A stretch of 64,000 bases of DNA from G963662905 sp963676415 (GCA_963676415.1 OY781097.1:2418001-2482000); one strand, 5' to 3'; shown: positions 16,232-25,810, numbered from the stretch's first letter. Made by a program: numbers and translations. The notes: generated from the sequence alone by a model not told the origin.

Positions 16232-18382
16232 TTAGTCTTGATCGAGTAGTATTTCTAGCATTTTAGTAGCACAATCTGAAATTACGCTTCCGGGGCCAAA
16301 TACGGCATCAACACCGGATTCGAACAGGAAGTCGTAGTCTTGTGGCGGGATAACGCCCCCAACGATGACCATAATGTCTTCGCGGCCAAGTTTTTTGAGT
16401 TCTTCAATAACCTGGGGCACAAGTGTTTTATGTCCGGCAGCAAGGCTGGATACTCCAAGGATGTGTACATCATTTTCAACAGCCTGGCGTGCGGATTCTT
16501 CCGGTGTCTGGAACAGAGGTCCGATATCCACATCAAAGCCTATATCGGCATAACCTGATGCAACAACTTTCTGGCCACGGTCGTGTCCGTCCTGCCCCAT
16601 CTTGGCAATCATGATGCGGGGGCGGCGACCTTCTTTTTCAGCGAATTTGTCGGCCAGTTCCTTTGCTTTTTCAAAACTTTCGCTGTTCTTTGATTCTGAT
16701 GAATATACTCCTGACACGGAACGGATAACGGCTTTATAACGTCCAACAACTTTTTCAATGGCATCGGAAATTTCTCCGAGACTTGCCCTTTTCTTTGCTG
16801 CATCAACAGAAAGCTCCAGAAGGTTGCCTTCGCCGGTTTCCATTGCTTTGGTAATGGCATTAAGGGCTTCCTTAACTTCCTCATTGTTGCGGTTTTCGCG
16901 CAGCTTCTTGAGGCGGTCGATTTGGGCTTTCAATACGGCAGTATTATCAACTTCCAGGGTTTCGATCGGGTCTTCTTTTTCGAGGCGGTATTTATTGGTG
17001 CCAACGATCGTTTGCTTATTGGAATCGATGCGGGCCTGTGTACGGGCCGAAGCTTCTTCGATGCGCATTTTTGGTACACCGGTCTCAATCGCTTTGGCCA
17101 TGCCACCAAGTTTTTCAATTTCCTGGATGTGTTCCCATGCTTTATCGGCAATCTCTTTAGTGAGGGATTCTACATAATACGAACCGGCCCATGGATCAAC
17201 ACCACGGCAAATATTGGTTTCTTCCTGTAGGTAAATCTGTGTGTTTCGTGCAATACGGGCAGAGAAGTCGGTTGGCAATGCAATCGCTTCGTCAAGTGCA
17301 TTTGTGTGCAGCGACTGCGTATGGCCCAGTGCAGCGGCCATTGCTTCTATACAGGTGCGGCCTACATTATTAAAAGGATCCTGCTCGGTTAAACTCCATC
17401 CTGATGTTTGGCTGTGTGTACGCAATGCCAGAGATTTCGGGTTTTTCGGGTTGAACTGCTTCACGATTTTTGCCCAAAGCATACGTGCAGCACGCATTTT
17501 GGCGATTTCCATAAAGTGGTTCATGCCAATGGCCCAGAAGAAGGACAGGCGTGGAGCGAAAGAATCAATGTCCATTCCTGCATTGGTACCGGCACGCAGA
17601 TATTCCAGCCCATCACAGAGTGTGTACGCCAGCTCAATATCGGCTGTTGCACCGGCTTCCTGCATGTGGTAGCCAGAGATGGAGATGGAATTGAAACGCG
17701 GCATATTCTTCGAAGTATATTCAAAGATGTCGGCAATGATTTTCATTGATGGGAGCGGAGGATAAATATAGGTGTTGCGCACCATAAATTCCTTCAGGAT
17801 GTCGTTCTGGATCGTTCCGGAAAGCTGGTCAAGGGTAGCGCCCTGCTCCAGTCCGGCAACAATATAAAAGGCAAGTACGGGAAGTACTGCGCCGTTCATA
17901 GTCATTGAAACGGACATTTTATCGAGGGGAATCTGATCGAAAAGGATCTCCATGTCGAGGATGGAATCAACGGCCACACCGGCTTTGCCTACATCGCCAA
18001 CAACCCTGGGGTGGTCGGAATCATAACCGCGGTGTGTGGCAAGGTCGAAGGCAATTGAAAGTCCTTTTTGACCTGCTGCCAGATTGCGGCGGTAAAAAGC
18101 ATTGGATTCTTCTGCAGTCGAAAATCCTGCATACTGCCTTACAGTCCACGGGCGCATCGCGTACATGGCTGAGTATGGGCCGCGCAGATAAGGAGGAATC
18201 CCTGCGGCATAGTTCAGGTGTTCCAAACCTTTGAGGTCGCTTTTCGTGTAAACAGGTTTTACCGGGATGTTTTCCGGTGTCAACCAATCCTTTTTGATGT
18301 TGTTAGCCTTCTCCCATTCCTGATCGCCCATGCTTTGCTTTGGGGCAGACCTGAAATCAATATCTTTGAAATTCGGCTTCAT
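16232..18382 (-). CDS. mutB: Methylmalonyl-CoA mutase, large (catalytic) subunit
   Basis: A 716-residue protein of full family length. The N-terminal TIM barrel for acyl-CoA includes RPWTVRQYAGFSTAEESNAFYR and the RTHSQTSGWSLTEQDPFNN segment. The C-terminal cobalamin domain carries D598-G-H600-D-R-G, where H600 is the lower cobalt ligand, then GFDVDIGPLFQTPEE and the GG(V) loop. It interconverts succinyl-CoA and (R)-methylmalonyl-CoA using adenosylcobalamin. It forms a heterodimer with the subunit at 19702-21597. It is third in the operon; an arginine deiminase gene lies between the two subunits, 38 nt upstream. No meaB chaperone or epimerase gene is present in the window. Confidence 0.96.
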   Translation of the reverse strand: MKPNFKDIDFRSAPKQSMGDQEWEKANNIKKDWLTPENIPVKPVYTKSDLKGLEHLNYAAGIPPYLRGPYSAMYAMRPWTVRQYAGFSTAEESNAFYRRNLAAGQKGLSIAFDLATHRGYDSDHPRVVGDVGKAGVAVDSILDMEILFDQIPLDKMSVSMTMNGAVLPVLAFYIVAGLEQGATLDQLSGTIQNDILKEFMVRNTYIYPPLPSMKIIADIFEYTSKNMPRFNSISISGYHMQEAGATADIELAYTLCDGLEYLRAGTNAGMDIDSFAPRLSFFWAIGMNHFMEIAKMRAARMLWAKIVKQFNPKNPKSLALRTHSQTSGWSLTEQDPFNNVGRTCIEAMAAALGHTQSLHTNALDEAIALPTDFSARIARNTQIYLQEETNICRGVDPWAGSYYVESLTKEIADKAWEHIQEIEKLGGMAKAIETGVPKMRIEEASARTQARIDSNKQTIVGTNKYRLEKEDPIETLEVDNTAVLKAQIDRLKKLRENRNNEEVKEALNAITKAMETGEGNLLELSVDAAKKRASLGEISDAIEKVVGRYKAVIRSVSGVYSSESKNSESFEKAKELADKFAEKEGRRPRIMIAKMGQDGHDRGQKVVASGYADIGFDVDIGPLFQTPEESARQAVENDVHILGVSSLAAGHKTLVPQVIEELKKLGREDIMVIVGGVIPPQDYDFLFESGVDAVFGPGSVISDCATKMLEILLDQD

Positions 18383-18420
18383 TGTGTTTTATTTTTGATT
18401 CATTTGAAATTCTAATCCGA

Positions 18421-19695
18421 TTACCAATCTACTGATTTCCGGCGTATCGGCATGGTCATGCAGCGTGCTCCGCCACCACCACGCGATAATTCAGAACCAT
18501 CGATGGTAATTACATATTTATTATCGGTATAATCCTCAGGGTTTATTTTTCCGCTAAGGATTTCTGTTGCAGGCAATACGTTGAACCCGTGTTTGTTAAG
18601 CTCTTCAATGGTATGAATATTTCTGCCATAACCAATTACCTTTCCGGGAGCAACAGCAAAGAAATTCGTTCCACTGTGCCATTGTTCGCGTTCCTGAATA
18701 TAGAGGTCTTTTGTGCCACCACAAACAACCGGCTCCAGATCCATGCCCAGCTTTTTCAGTGCGCTGAGGATGTTTTTCTCCTCACGGATATTTATTACCT
18801 CACCGTTTTCAACAGTGATATGGATTGTGAGGAAGCGGCTGGAATTGAGGATGAGCGGTTCAAAAATCATGCACTTATCACGATCCAGGAAAGTGAAAGC
18901 CATATCCAGATGGATAAATGATTCCGGTTTGTACGGAAGTTCCTGTATGATCAAGTGCATATTGCCATTGCGGGCCTTGATGTTCTCAAGGATCAGGTCA
19001 ACGCCCTGGCTTGATGTTCTGGGGCCTTCACCAATGAGCATAATGTCATCGCGGGCTATGAGAATATCACCACCTTCGTATTTGACGTGAGAATCTGGAG
19101 AACCTGTTGAGCTTCCAATAGTTTGGGTGACCAGTCCTGGATGGAAGTCAAAAATAGATTCCATGATCATGGCCTCACGTTCACGGACTTTATTGGCCAT
19201 TCGCCCGATGATAACCCGGTCGTGGAAAGAAATGGACGCATCGCGCATATAGAAGAAATTGTGCAGCGGACGCAGGCTGTAGCGTTCCTTGCTCAGGAAA
19301 CGCGTCAAGTTATCGCGCTTCAGTTCAACCCCTTCAATCAGGCTTTTTGACAACATTTCGGGCTGAAGTGCCATCAGTTTATCAAACATATCGTTGATGT
19401 CGCCTTCAAATTCACGCTTGCAGATTTTTGAAATAAGACTGCTCTTTACTTTGTCGTTTTCAAGGACTTTGGTGAGCAAATCTTTAACATAAAAGGTTTT
19501 TGTCAGCTTCGACAGTACGCCGTCTAACTGATTGTATTCCTGTTCTGCAACAGCGAGGTTCAGAATGTCGCTGTAAAGCGCACGTTCGGCATTTTTTGGT
19601 GTCATGTTTTCCACCTCCGAACCCGGGCGATGAAGTATAACCCCTTCAAGTTCACCGATCTCTGAACGAACGTCAATTCCTAAACTTGTCTCCAT
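18421..19695 (-). CDS. arcA: Arginine deiminase family protein
   Basis: A 424-residue guanidino-modifying enzyme with all arginine deiminase landmarks. These are the N-terminal IGELEGVILHRPG, the FYMRDASIS loop, the EGGD motif (VKYEGGDILI), HLDMAFTFLD with the catalytic histidine, and nucleophile C412 in the GGGARCMTMPI tail. It would hydrolyse arginine to citrulline and ammonia in the cytoplasm. Its gene starts 6 nt after the small mutase subunit stop and ends 38 nt before the large subunit start. It is thus embedded in the mutase operon. No carbamate kinase, ornithine carbamoyltransferase or arginine/ornithine antiporter gene is nearby, so a classical ADI pathway is not supported locally. 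Confidence 0.92.
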   Translation of the reverse strand: METSLGIDVRSEIGELEGVILHRPGSEVENMTPKNAERALYSDILNLAVAEQEYNQLDGVLSKLTKTFYVKDLLTKVLENDKVKSSLISKICKREFEGDINDMFDKLMALQPEMLSKSLIEGVELKRDNLTRFLSKERYSLRPLHNFFYMRDASISFHDRVIIGRMANKVREREAMIMESIFDFHPGLVTQTIGSSTGSPDSHVKYEGGDILIARDDIMLIGEGPRTSSQGVDLILENIKARNGNMHLIIQELPYKPESFIHLDMAFTFLDRDKCMIFEPLILNSSRFLTIHITVENGEVINIREEKNILSALKKLGMDLEPVVCGGTKDLYIQEREQWHSGTNFFAVAPGKVIGYGRNIHTIEELNKHGFNVLPATEILSGKINPEDYTDNKYVITIDGSELSRGGGGARCMTMPIRRKSVDW

Positions 19696-19701
19696 AAGGT
19701 C

Positions 19702-21597
19702 TTAGTCAATTATATTGAGTTCTTTCTGGAATGCAGTTAACGTCTCCAGTACATTAGATTTAACGTGGATCATATGCTTCAGCCCTTTTTCCTGAAGGCT
19801 TTCTACCAGCGCTTTCGGGTATCCGGCCAAAACAAGCAGGAATTCTGATCCGGCTTTTTCAATGATTTCTGGTGCAATTTCTGCATTTTCATCATCCGAT
19901 GAGCAGATAACCAATGCATTGGCTTTCTTCGCACGTGCAGCTTCCAGGGCGTCATCAACCGTTTTGAAACCGTTGTTGTCAATGATTTCAAATCCGGCAC
20001 AACCAAAGAAGTTGGTGCTGAACTGGGCACGGGCACGGCGCATGGCCAGGTTGCCCATAGTGAGCATAAAGGCTTTCGGACGGTAGTTCTCTTTGGTGAA
20101 TTTTTCGGTCGCCAAACGCATCTTTTCAAAAGCTATAGCACCGCGGTATGGCTTGAGCGTTTCAATTTCAGTATCTTCAGCACTGCAGTCCATTGGCTTC
20201 AGTATGCTTTCTTCTACCTCTTTTTGAAGTGTTTCCGTGGTGTTTGGATATTGATTTGAACCCAAAATAACCTGACGCCTTGTTGCGATATTGTGGTCGC
20301 GAGTGTTGGCTGTTTCTTTGATGCATGCCTGAATGAAACCTTCTTTCAGTGCGGCGAGATATCCACCTTTGTCTTCCACTTCAAGGAAAAGTTTCCAGGC
20401 ACTCTCGGCAATCTGATCCGTTAAGGTTTCGATATAGTACGAACCGGCGGCAGGATCAACAACTTTGTTGAAATGTGATTCTTCTTTCAGCAGAAGCTGT
20501 TGGTTTCGTGCAATGCGCTCGCTGAAATCAGTTGGTTGTTCATATACTGCATTAAAAGGCAGTACAGTCATGCTATTGGTTCCGGCCAGAGATGCCGACA
20601 TGGCCTCCGTTGTTGTGCGGAGCATATTCACGTATGGATCAAATAAGGTCTTGTTCCAACTGCTGTTTACCGAATGGATTTCCATTTGGCAGGCTTTTTC
20701 ATCTGCAGTACCATACGACTTAACGATTTTTGCCCATAGCATTCGTGCTGCACGTAGTTTGGCAATTTCCATGAAATAGTTGGAGCCAACAGCAAAATTG
20801 AATTTCAGGTTTTTTGCAGTTTCAGCAACATCAATTCCAGCATTATTCAGTTTGCTTAGATATTCAACTCCGGCAGCCAGGTTGAATGCCAGTTCTTGTG
20901 AAATATCAGAACCGGAATTGTGGAAAATACTTCCATCAACCATCAAGCTGCGGAAAACTGTCAGTTCCTTGCTTTTTTCAATTAATTGCTTTGCGGTGTC
21001 AAAAGCAGCTTCCATTCCCTTATCGAATTTTCCTTTGAGCGCATAGGTCTTCATTGGGTCAAATTCGATGGCTCCTTTAATTAAAGCAGGATTTTCTTTG
21101 CGTTCTGCAATCAGCTCACTCAGAAGTCCAAGGGTTTTTACCGGTTCTTTGCATCCGGAAAAGTTGGTTTCTATGCTTTCCAGGCTGATGCCATCAAGTA
21201 AATGAGAAAATTCTTCTTTACTGATTTCTTTTTCGCAAAGTACAAAGCCAAGCGAATCGACTCCGCGCATCAGGATATCCAGGGCCTTTTTGTTGGCCGC
21301 TTTTGCATCTTCAATGCGGATATCCTGACGGATAAACCAATCGTTTTGCTTCACTTTATCTCCACGCACAAAAGGATATTCGCCGGGCAGGCTGTCCTTT
21401 GTGGCAAGAGATTCAATGTCTTCACTTCTGTAATAAGGCTGTGTTTTAAAGCCTTCTATTGTGCGCCAGACGAGTTTTTTCTCGAAATCAGCACCTTTCA
21501 GGTCTTTATCTATTTTCTGTTTCCACTCTTCATTACTGATTGGGGGAAATTCAGAAAATAAATTCTCGTTTAATTTTTTTGAATCTTTCTGATCCAT
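19702..21597 (-). CDS. mutA: Methylmalonyl-CoA mutase, small subunit
   Basis: A 631-residue protein homologous to the catalytic subunit but degenerate, as in the Propionibacterium alpha-beta enzyme. The barrel shows FPPISNEEWKQKIDKDLKGADFEKKL and later HSVNSSWNKTLFDPYVNMLR with ATRRQVILGSNQYPN. The C-terminal domain keeps the B12-domain fold, but the DxHxxG loop is replaced by MGNLAMRRAR, so it cannot ligate cobalt. It structures the heterodimer. It is first in its operon, with a TAATTTTG box at 21667-21674. The gene is divergent from the epimerase-like gene at 21800. Confidence 0.93.
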   Translation of the reverse strand: MDQKDSKKLNENLFSEFPPISNEEWKQKIDKDLKGADFEKKLVWRTIEGFKTQPYYRSEDIESLATKDSLPGEYPFVRGDKVKQNDWFIRQDIRIEDAKAANKKALDILMRGVDSLGFVLCEKEISKEEFSHLLDGISLESIETNFSGCKEPVKTLGLLSELIAERKENPALIKGAIEFDPMKTYALKGKFDKGMEAAFDTAKQLIEKSKELTVFRSLMVDGSIFHNSGSDISQELAFNLAAGVEYLSKLNNAGIDVAETAKNLKFNFAVGSNYFMEIAKLRAARMLWAKIVKSYGTADEKACQMEIHSVNSSWNKTLFDPYVNMLRTTTEAMSASLAGTNSMTVLPFNAVYEQPTDFSERIARNQQLLLKEESHFNKVVDPAAGSYYIETLTDQIAESAWKLFLEVEDKGGYLAALKEGFIQACIKETANTRDHNIATRRQVILGSNQYPNTTETLQKEVEESILKPMDCSAEDTEIETLKPYRGAIAFEKMRLATEKFTKENYRPKAFMLTMGNLAMRRARAQFSTNFFGCAGFEIIDNNGFKTVDDALEAARAKKANALVICSSDDENAEIAPEIIEKAGSEFLLVLAGYPKALVESLQEKGLKHMIHVKSNVLETLTAFQKELNIID

Positions 21598-21666
21598 TTT
21601 TCTAAGGGTTTATTTAGACTCATTAATTTTTAACTCCTCAATACCAACGTTTTGCTTTTGGCGCTG

Positions 21667-21674
21667 CAAAATTA
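21667..21674 (-). promoter_or_regulatory. Putative -7 box (TAATTTTG) for the mutase operon
   Basis: A perfect TAnnTTTG match on the minus strand, 69 nt before the small-subunit ATG. The divergent plus-strand gene starts 126 nt away, so the control regions of both share 21598-21799. Confidence 0.45.
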
Positions 21675-21799
21675 CAATTAAATTTCCGAACAGGAATATT
21701 TCCTGTGGATTTATTGTGAATGAATTAACAAAGCGCTTTGTTAATGGAATAACAATAGCTTTGGGATTATATTTTGTACCTTGCAAAAAAAAATTGGTA

Positions 21800-22651
21800 A
21801 TGGAAATATTATTAAGCGGTGCATCCGGTTTTATCGGGAGCAGATTAAAAGAAAACCTCAGGCAAAGAGGCCATAAAGTCAGTGTGTTCAAGCATCAGGA
21901 TTTTGGCCGGCCTACTTCATATATAATTTCCCGATTACAAAATAAAGATGCTGTGATCCATCTTGGTGGATATCCGATTATTAAGCGTTGGACGAAAAAG
22001 AACAAAGAGCGGATTTACAGCAGCCGTGTTGATTCAACCCAGAGGCTTGCAGATGCCATCAAAAGGATGGAAAAAGGGAAGCCGGGCATTTTTATCTCGA
22101 CTTCTGCTGTAGGGATTTATAAGGAAAACAGAAAAAATACGGAAGATAATCCTGCTTTTGCACGAGGTTTTCTTGCTAAAGTGTGCATGGATTGGGAAAA
22201 TGCTGCAAAATTCCTTGAAGAGGAAACGCGCCTGGTGATTTTCCGGCTGGGACTTGTTTTGGGCAGGGGCGGAGCCTTAAAGAAAATGATCCTGCCCTTC
22301 CGTTTGGGGATGGGCGGTAAACTGGGCGACGGAAAACAGGATTTTCCTTGGGTCCATGTGGATGATGTAGTGGCCGCATATACATGGGCTTTGGAAAAGA
22401 ATGATGTAAAAGGGGTATATAATTTGGTGGCGCCGCAATATGCAGATAACCAGCAGTTCACAAAAGCCTTGGCCGAAGCCCTCAACCGTCCGGCATTTAT
22501 AACCGTTCCTGCTTTTGCCGTGAAGTTTATCTATGGCAAAGCCGCTTCGGTTTTGTTAAAGGGACAGCGGGTTTTTCCGCTTCGCTTAACACGTGAAGGT
22601 TTTGAATTTCAACATAACGATTTATTAACTGCTTTGAAGAAAACAGTGTAA
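21800..22651 (+). CDS. TIGR01777-family SDR epimerase-like protein
   Basis: A 283-residue extended short-chain dehydrogenase/reductase. The N-terminal LLSGASGFIGSRL is the GxxGxxG dinucleotide-binding loop. Family hallmarks include DAVIHLGGYPIIKRWTKKNKE, FISTSAVGIY (catalytic Ser and Tyr region), FRLGLVLGRGGALKKM and FPWVHVDD. Proteins of this YfcH/SulA-type family are annotated as NAD-dependent epimerases without a firmly known substrate. I start at the ATG at 21800; a longer frame of 28 extra codons runs through promoter-like AT-rich sequence. It is monocistronic, with a terminator immediately after. Confidence 0.88.
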   Translation: MEILLSGASGFIGSRLKENLRQRGHKVSVFKHQDFGRPTSYIISRLQNKDAVIHLGGYPIIKRWTKKNKERIYSSRVDSTQRLADAIKRMEKGKPGIFISTSAVGIYKENRKNTEDNPAFARGFLAKVCMDWENAAKFLEEETRLVIFRLGLVLGRGGALKKMILPFRLGMGGKLGDGKQDFPWVHVDDVVAAYTWALEKNDVKGVYNLVAPQYADNQQFTKALAEALNRPAFITVPAFAVKFIYGKAASVLLKGQRVFPLRLTREGFEFQHNDLLTALKKTV

Positions 22652-22679
22652 CTGCCTGAAAAAATATAATTTGAATGAG

Positions 22680-22704
22680 AGGAGCCTGACAAGCTCCTTT
22701 TTTT
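22680..22704 (+). terminator. Terminator after the epimerase-like gene
   Basis: AGGAGC (22680-22685), a 7-nt loop and GCTCCT are followed by a T7 run. Confidence 0.7.
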
Positions 22705-22721
22705 GTGGGTTGGAATTTCTG

Positions 22722-22763
22722 AAAAAAAAGAAAGCCCACTTCCGTGGCTAATGGAAGGGGGCT
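22722..22763 (-). terminator. Terminator of the acyl-CoA dehydrogenase/ETF operon
   Basis: AGCCCACTTCC (22733-22743) and GGAAGGGGGCT (22753-22763) form an 11-bp stem with one mismatch. On the minus strand it is followed by a T-rich run (complement of 22722-22730). It serves the convergent etfA end at 22802. Confidence 0.7.
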
Positions 22764-22801
22764 CGTGAATAAAGGGAAAGAAATGGAAAACTTACCAGGA
22801 G

Positions 22802-23767
22802 TTAACCTCCTGTTTGTTGGGCTTTAACGGCTTCAATCAGGCCCGGAAGTACCTTGTGGACATCACCCACTATGCCGTAATCTGCGGCTTCAAAAATAGG
22901 GGCTTCCGGGTCTTTGTTTATTGCGACGATAACTTTTGATCCGTTAACACCGGCCAGATGCTGGATTGCTCCTGATATACCGCATGCGATATACAGGTTT
23001 GGTGCAATGATTTTTCCGGTTTGGCCAACATGCTCGTGATGTGGGCGCCAACCTTCATCTGACACAGGGCGGGAACAAGCGGTTGCTGCTCCCAGTATTT
23101 CTGCCAGTTCCTCAATGTACGACCAGTGTTCAGGGCCTTTCATGCCCCGTCCTCCACTGACTACAATTTCTGCTTCAGTGAGGAGTATCTGATTAGAGAC
23201 CAACTCTTTGCTTAAAACGTTGCCTGAAGGTGGATTAAAATCTCCGTTAAATTCTTCGGTTTCAATTACCACCGGGTTTTCAATCGCCTGAAAAGTATTA
23301 ATATTCAATAATATCACATTATTGGATTCGTCCAAACGAACCTGTGCAAAAGCTTTTCCGGAATAAACCCTTTTTTTGAAAATAAGCGGTTCGTAGGAAA
23401 GCGGAATGTCAGATATGCCCGAAAGCAAACCGGCGTCCATCCTTATGGAAAGCCTTGGGGCAATTGCTTTTCCCTTGTTGTCATTATGGAAAAGAACGAT
23501 ATTCGCATCAATACCTGATGCAAGTTTGTCAAGTGCTGAGGCCATGGAACGGTTATCGTCCGACAATTCTTCCGGTAACAAAAATAATTTTGAAATTCCG
23601 TATTTGCTGAGTTGTTGAACCGCATCTTCATTGGGTTTGCCTGAGCAAACGGCATAGACTTCGCTATTAGTTTTATCGGCTAATAACTTACCAAATGATG
23701 CCAGTTCAAAAACTGATTTTTTAAATTGTTCCTCTTTTAATTCTGTATAAATAAGAACCTTTGTCAT
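22802..23767 (-). CDS. etfA: Electron transfer flavoprotein alpha subunit
   Basis: A 321-residue protein. The conserved C-terminal FAD domain is clear: VSGGRGM near residue 205, then the HEHVGQTGKIIAPNLYIACG segment, SGAIQHLAG and the NKDPEAPIFEAADYGIVGD signature. With EtfB it forms the cytoplasmic heterodimer that takes electrons from acyl-CoA dehydrogenase. The N-terminal half is more divergent, as is common. It is last in an operon acyl-CoA dehydrogenase - etfB - etfA with gaps of 13 and 11 nt. Whether this ETF is electron-bifurcating cannot be decided from the sequence by eye. Confidence 0.95.
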   Translation of the reverse strand: MTKVLIYTELKEEQFKKSVFELASFGKLLADKTNSEVYAVCSGKPNEDAVQQLSKYGISKLFLLPEELSDDNRSMASALDKLASGIDANIVLFHNDNKGKAIAPRLSIRMDAGLLSGISDIPLSYEPLIFKKRVYSGKAFAQVRLDESNNVILLNINTFQAIENPVVIETEEFNGDFNPPSGNVLSKELVSNQILLTEAEIVVSGGRGMKGPEHWSYIEELAEILGAATACSRPVSDEGWRPHHEHVGQTGKIIAPNLYIACGISGAIQHLAGVNGSKVIVAINKDPEAPIFEAADYGIVGDVHKVLPGLIEAVKAQQTGG

Positions 23768-23778
23768 CTTAACAGGCT

Positions 23779-24531
23779 TTAAAAATAAAAAACTTTTTCT
23801 TTCGTCTGCAAATAATCGATTAATTTTTTTGGATTATCTGCATCTATCATCTCACAGGCAGCTTTTGGCGCGGGCATTTCAAGGCTTTCTATGGCAATGT
23901 TTTGCTTGATTTTTGTGGCGTTCCCCACTTTTAATGGTTTCTTTCGTGCCATCATAATGCCGCGCATATTAGGAATCCGTGGCTCCTTGGCGATTCCTTT
24001 TTGAACAATGGCAAGCGCGGGATCTTTAAATTCCATTTTTATGCTGCCCCCATCAATTTCGCTGGTGAAAATAAAATTACCGTCCAAATCAATATTGCTA
24101 ACGGATGAAACGCTGGGCATGTCCAACAGTTCGGCAAGCATACCGCCAAGCATGGAGCTATTGTAATCACTGCTCTCAATTCCGGCCATTATCAGGCCAT
24201 AATCTTCTTTGTTGATGGCTGAAGCCAATGCTTTTGCCGTTTGAAAAGAATCTTGTGGGCTGAAATCAAGCCTGATGGCATCGTCGGCGCCAATGGCAAG
24301 TGCTTTTCTAATGACCTGTTCCGAAGCTTTGCCGCCGGCGTGGATTACCGTTACGGACTTTATTTTCCCCTGACTGCCTTCCTTAAGCTCGAGGGCGCGG
24401 GTAAGGGCAAGTTCATCCCAGGGGTTGATGATCCACTGTATGCCGTTTTCATCAATGGATTTTTTGTCTTCCTTTAGTTTAATTCGTGTTGTCGTGTCGG
24501 GCACAACACTGATGCAAACCAGTATTTTCAT
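23779..24531 (-). CDS. etfB: Electron transfer flavoprotein beta subunit
   Basis: A 250-residue protein with the ETF-beta landmarks. These are MKILVCISVVPDT at the start, INPWDELALTRALELKE for nucleotide binding, AIGADDAIRLD, and the family signature region IMAGIESSDYNSSMLGGMLAELL. It ends with the PNMRGIMMARKKPL recognition-loop segment. It pairs with EtfA encoded 11 nt downstream. It carries electrons from the acyl-CoA dehydrogenase encoded immediately upstream. Confidence 0.95.
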   Translation of the reverse strand: MKILVCISVVPDTTTRIKLKEDKKSIDENGIQWIINPWDELALTRALELKEGSQGKIKSVTVIHAGGKASEQVIRKALAIGADDAIRLDFSPQDSFQTAKALASAINKEDYGLIMAGIESSDYNSSMLGGMLAELLDMPSVSSVSNIDLDGNFIFTSEIDGGSIKMEFKDPALAIVQKGIAKEPRIPNMRGIMMARKKPLKVGNATKIKQNIAIESLEMPAPKAACEMIDADNPKKLIDYLQTKEKVFYF

Positions 24532-24544
24532 ATGATTTTTTTAT

Positions 24545-25687
24545 TTATTCGCGGATTAATGATCGTGATATCACAATTTTTTGAATTTCTGAAGTCCCTT
24601 CGTAGATCTGCGTCAGTTTGGCCTCACGCATCAAGCGTTCCACGTGGTATTCTTTCACATAGCCGTATCCACCGTGGATCTGAACGGCTTCCGTTGTTAC
24701 TTCCATGGCAATATCGGCGGCATATTGTTTGGCCATAGCGCTCACAATGCTGTAATCTTTATGCTGGTCTTTGAGCCAGGCTGCTTTCAGGCATAAATTA
24801 CGTGCATTTTCAACCTTTACGGCCATATCTGCCAGTTTAAAAGCAATAGCCTGATGGTTGGCTATTTCCGTGCCAAAAGCTTTGCGCTCTTTGGAATACT
24901 GCACGGCACGCTCCAGTGCGCCGCTGGCCAGGCCCAAAGCCTGACTTGCAATACCTATCCTGCCGCCATCCAGCGTTTTCATGGCAAATTTAAAACCAAA
25001 GCCATCTTCGCCGATGCGGTTTTCTTTAGGGACTTTCACGTCAGTAAACATCACCGAATGTGTGTCCGAACTGCGCATTCCCATTTTGTTTTCGTGTGGG
25101 CCTAAAGAAATGCCTTCACTGTGGCGGTCCACAATAAAAGCATTGATTCCTTTATGCCGTTTCTCCGGCTGCGTTTGAGCAATGACCAGATAAGTGCCGG
25201 CCGTATTTCCGCTGGTGATCCAGTTTTTGGTGCCGTTGATCAAATAATAATCCCCTTTGTCTTCAGCAGTAGTGCGCTGTGATGTGGCGTCGGAACCAGC
25301 CTCTGGCTCAGATAGGAGGAATGCCCCGGTTTTTTCGCCACGGGCAAGAGGCTTCAGGTATTTTTCCTTTTGCTCCTCATTGCCATAATGCTCAAGTCCC
25401 CAGCAAACCAATGAATTGTTTACAGACATAATAACAGAAACCGATGCATCTGCTTTGGATATTTCTTCCATTGCCAGCACATAACTGACCGAGTCCATGC
25501 CGCCGCCATCGTATTTGGGATCGACCATCATACCCATAAATCCAAGCTCGGCGAGCGCTTGCACATGCCGGGTGGGATATTCGGCTTTTTCATCGCGCTC
25601 AATAACGTCCTTAATCAATTCGCGGCGGGCATAATCACGTGCCGCCTGTTGGATCAACAATTGTTCTTCGGTAAAATCAAAGTTCAT
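24545..25687 (-). CDS. Acyl-CoA dehydrogenase (short-chain/butyryl-type)
   Basis: A 380-residue flavoprotein of standard length. The FAD-binding signature GAFLLSEPEAGSDATSQRT and WITSGNTAGTYLV are present. The C-terminus has QIHGGYGYVKEYHVERLMREA followed by IYEGTSEIQ, whose Glu is the catalytic base in short-chain and butyryl-CoA dehydrogenases. It oxidises or, with a bifurcating ETF, reduces short acyl-CoAs. It heads the operon with etfB and etfA. A TATATTTG box lies 44 nt upstream of the ATG and a palindrome lies further upstream, which suggests regulated expression. Confidence 0.94.
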   Translation of the reverse strand: MNFDFTEEQLLIQQAARDYARRELIKDVIERDEKAEYPTRHVQALAELGFMGMMVDPKYDGGGMDSVSYVLAMEEISKADASVSVIMSVNNSLVCWGLEHYGNEEQKEKYLKPLARGEKTGAFLLSEPEAGSDATSQRTTAEDKGDYYLINGTKNWITSGNTAGTYLVIAQTQPEKRHKGINAFIVDRHSEGISLGPHENKMGMRSSDTHSVMFTDVKVPKENRIGEDGFGFKFAMKTLDGGRIGIASQALGLASGALERAVQYSKERKAFGTEIANHQAIAFKLADMAVKVENARNLCLKAAWLKDQHKDYSIVSAMAKQYAADIAMEVTTEAVQIHGGYGYVKEYHVERLMREAKLTQIYEGTSEIQKIVISRSLIRE

Positions 25688-25730
25688 AAGTGGAATATTT
25701 GCGATTTTTTTGTGTGTGAATATTTTTGCA

Positions 25731-25738
25731 CAAATATA
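25731..25738 (-). promoter_or_regulatory. Putative -7 box (TATATTTG) for the acyl-CoA dehydrogenase operon
   Basis: A perfect TAnnTTTG on the minus strand, 43 nt before the ATG at 25687. The -33 region holds only TTAG. Confidence 0.45.
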
Positions 25739-25782
25739 ATTAAATATTTATATACTAACATATGTAAGTGCAAAATATATTG

Positions 25783-25810
25783 TTAACTGTTAAGTATTAA
25801 TAACAGTTAA
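25783..25810. promoter_or_regulatory. 10-bp perfect palindrome upstream of the acyl-CoA dehydrogenase promoter
   Basis: TTAACTGTTA (25783-25792) and TAACAGTTAA (25801-25810) are perfectly inverted around an 8-nt AT spacer. It lies between the hydrolase stop and the -7 box. Being AT-rich and lacking a T tract, it resembles a dimeric repressor operator more than a terminator. Confidence 0.4.
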
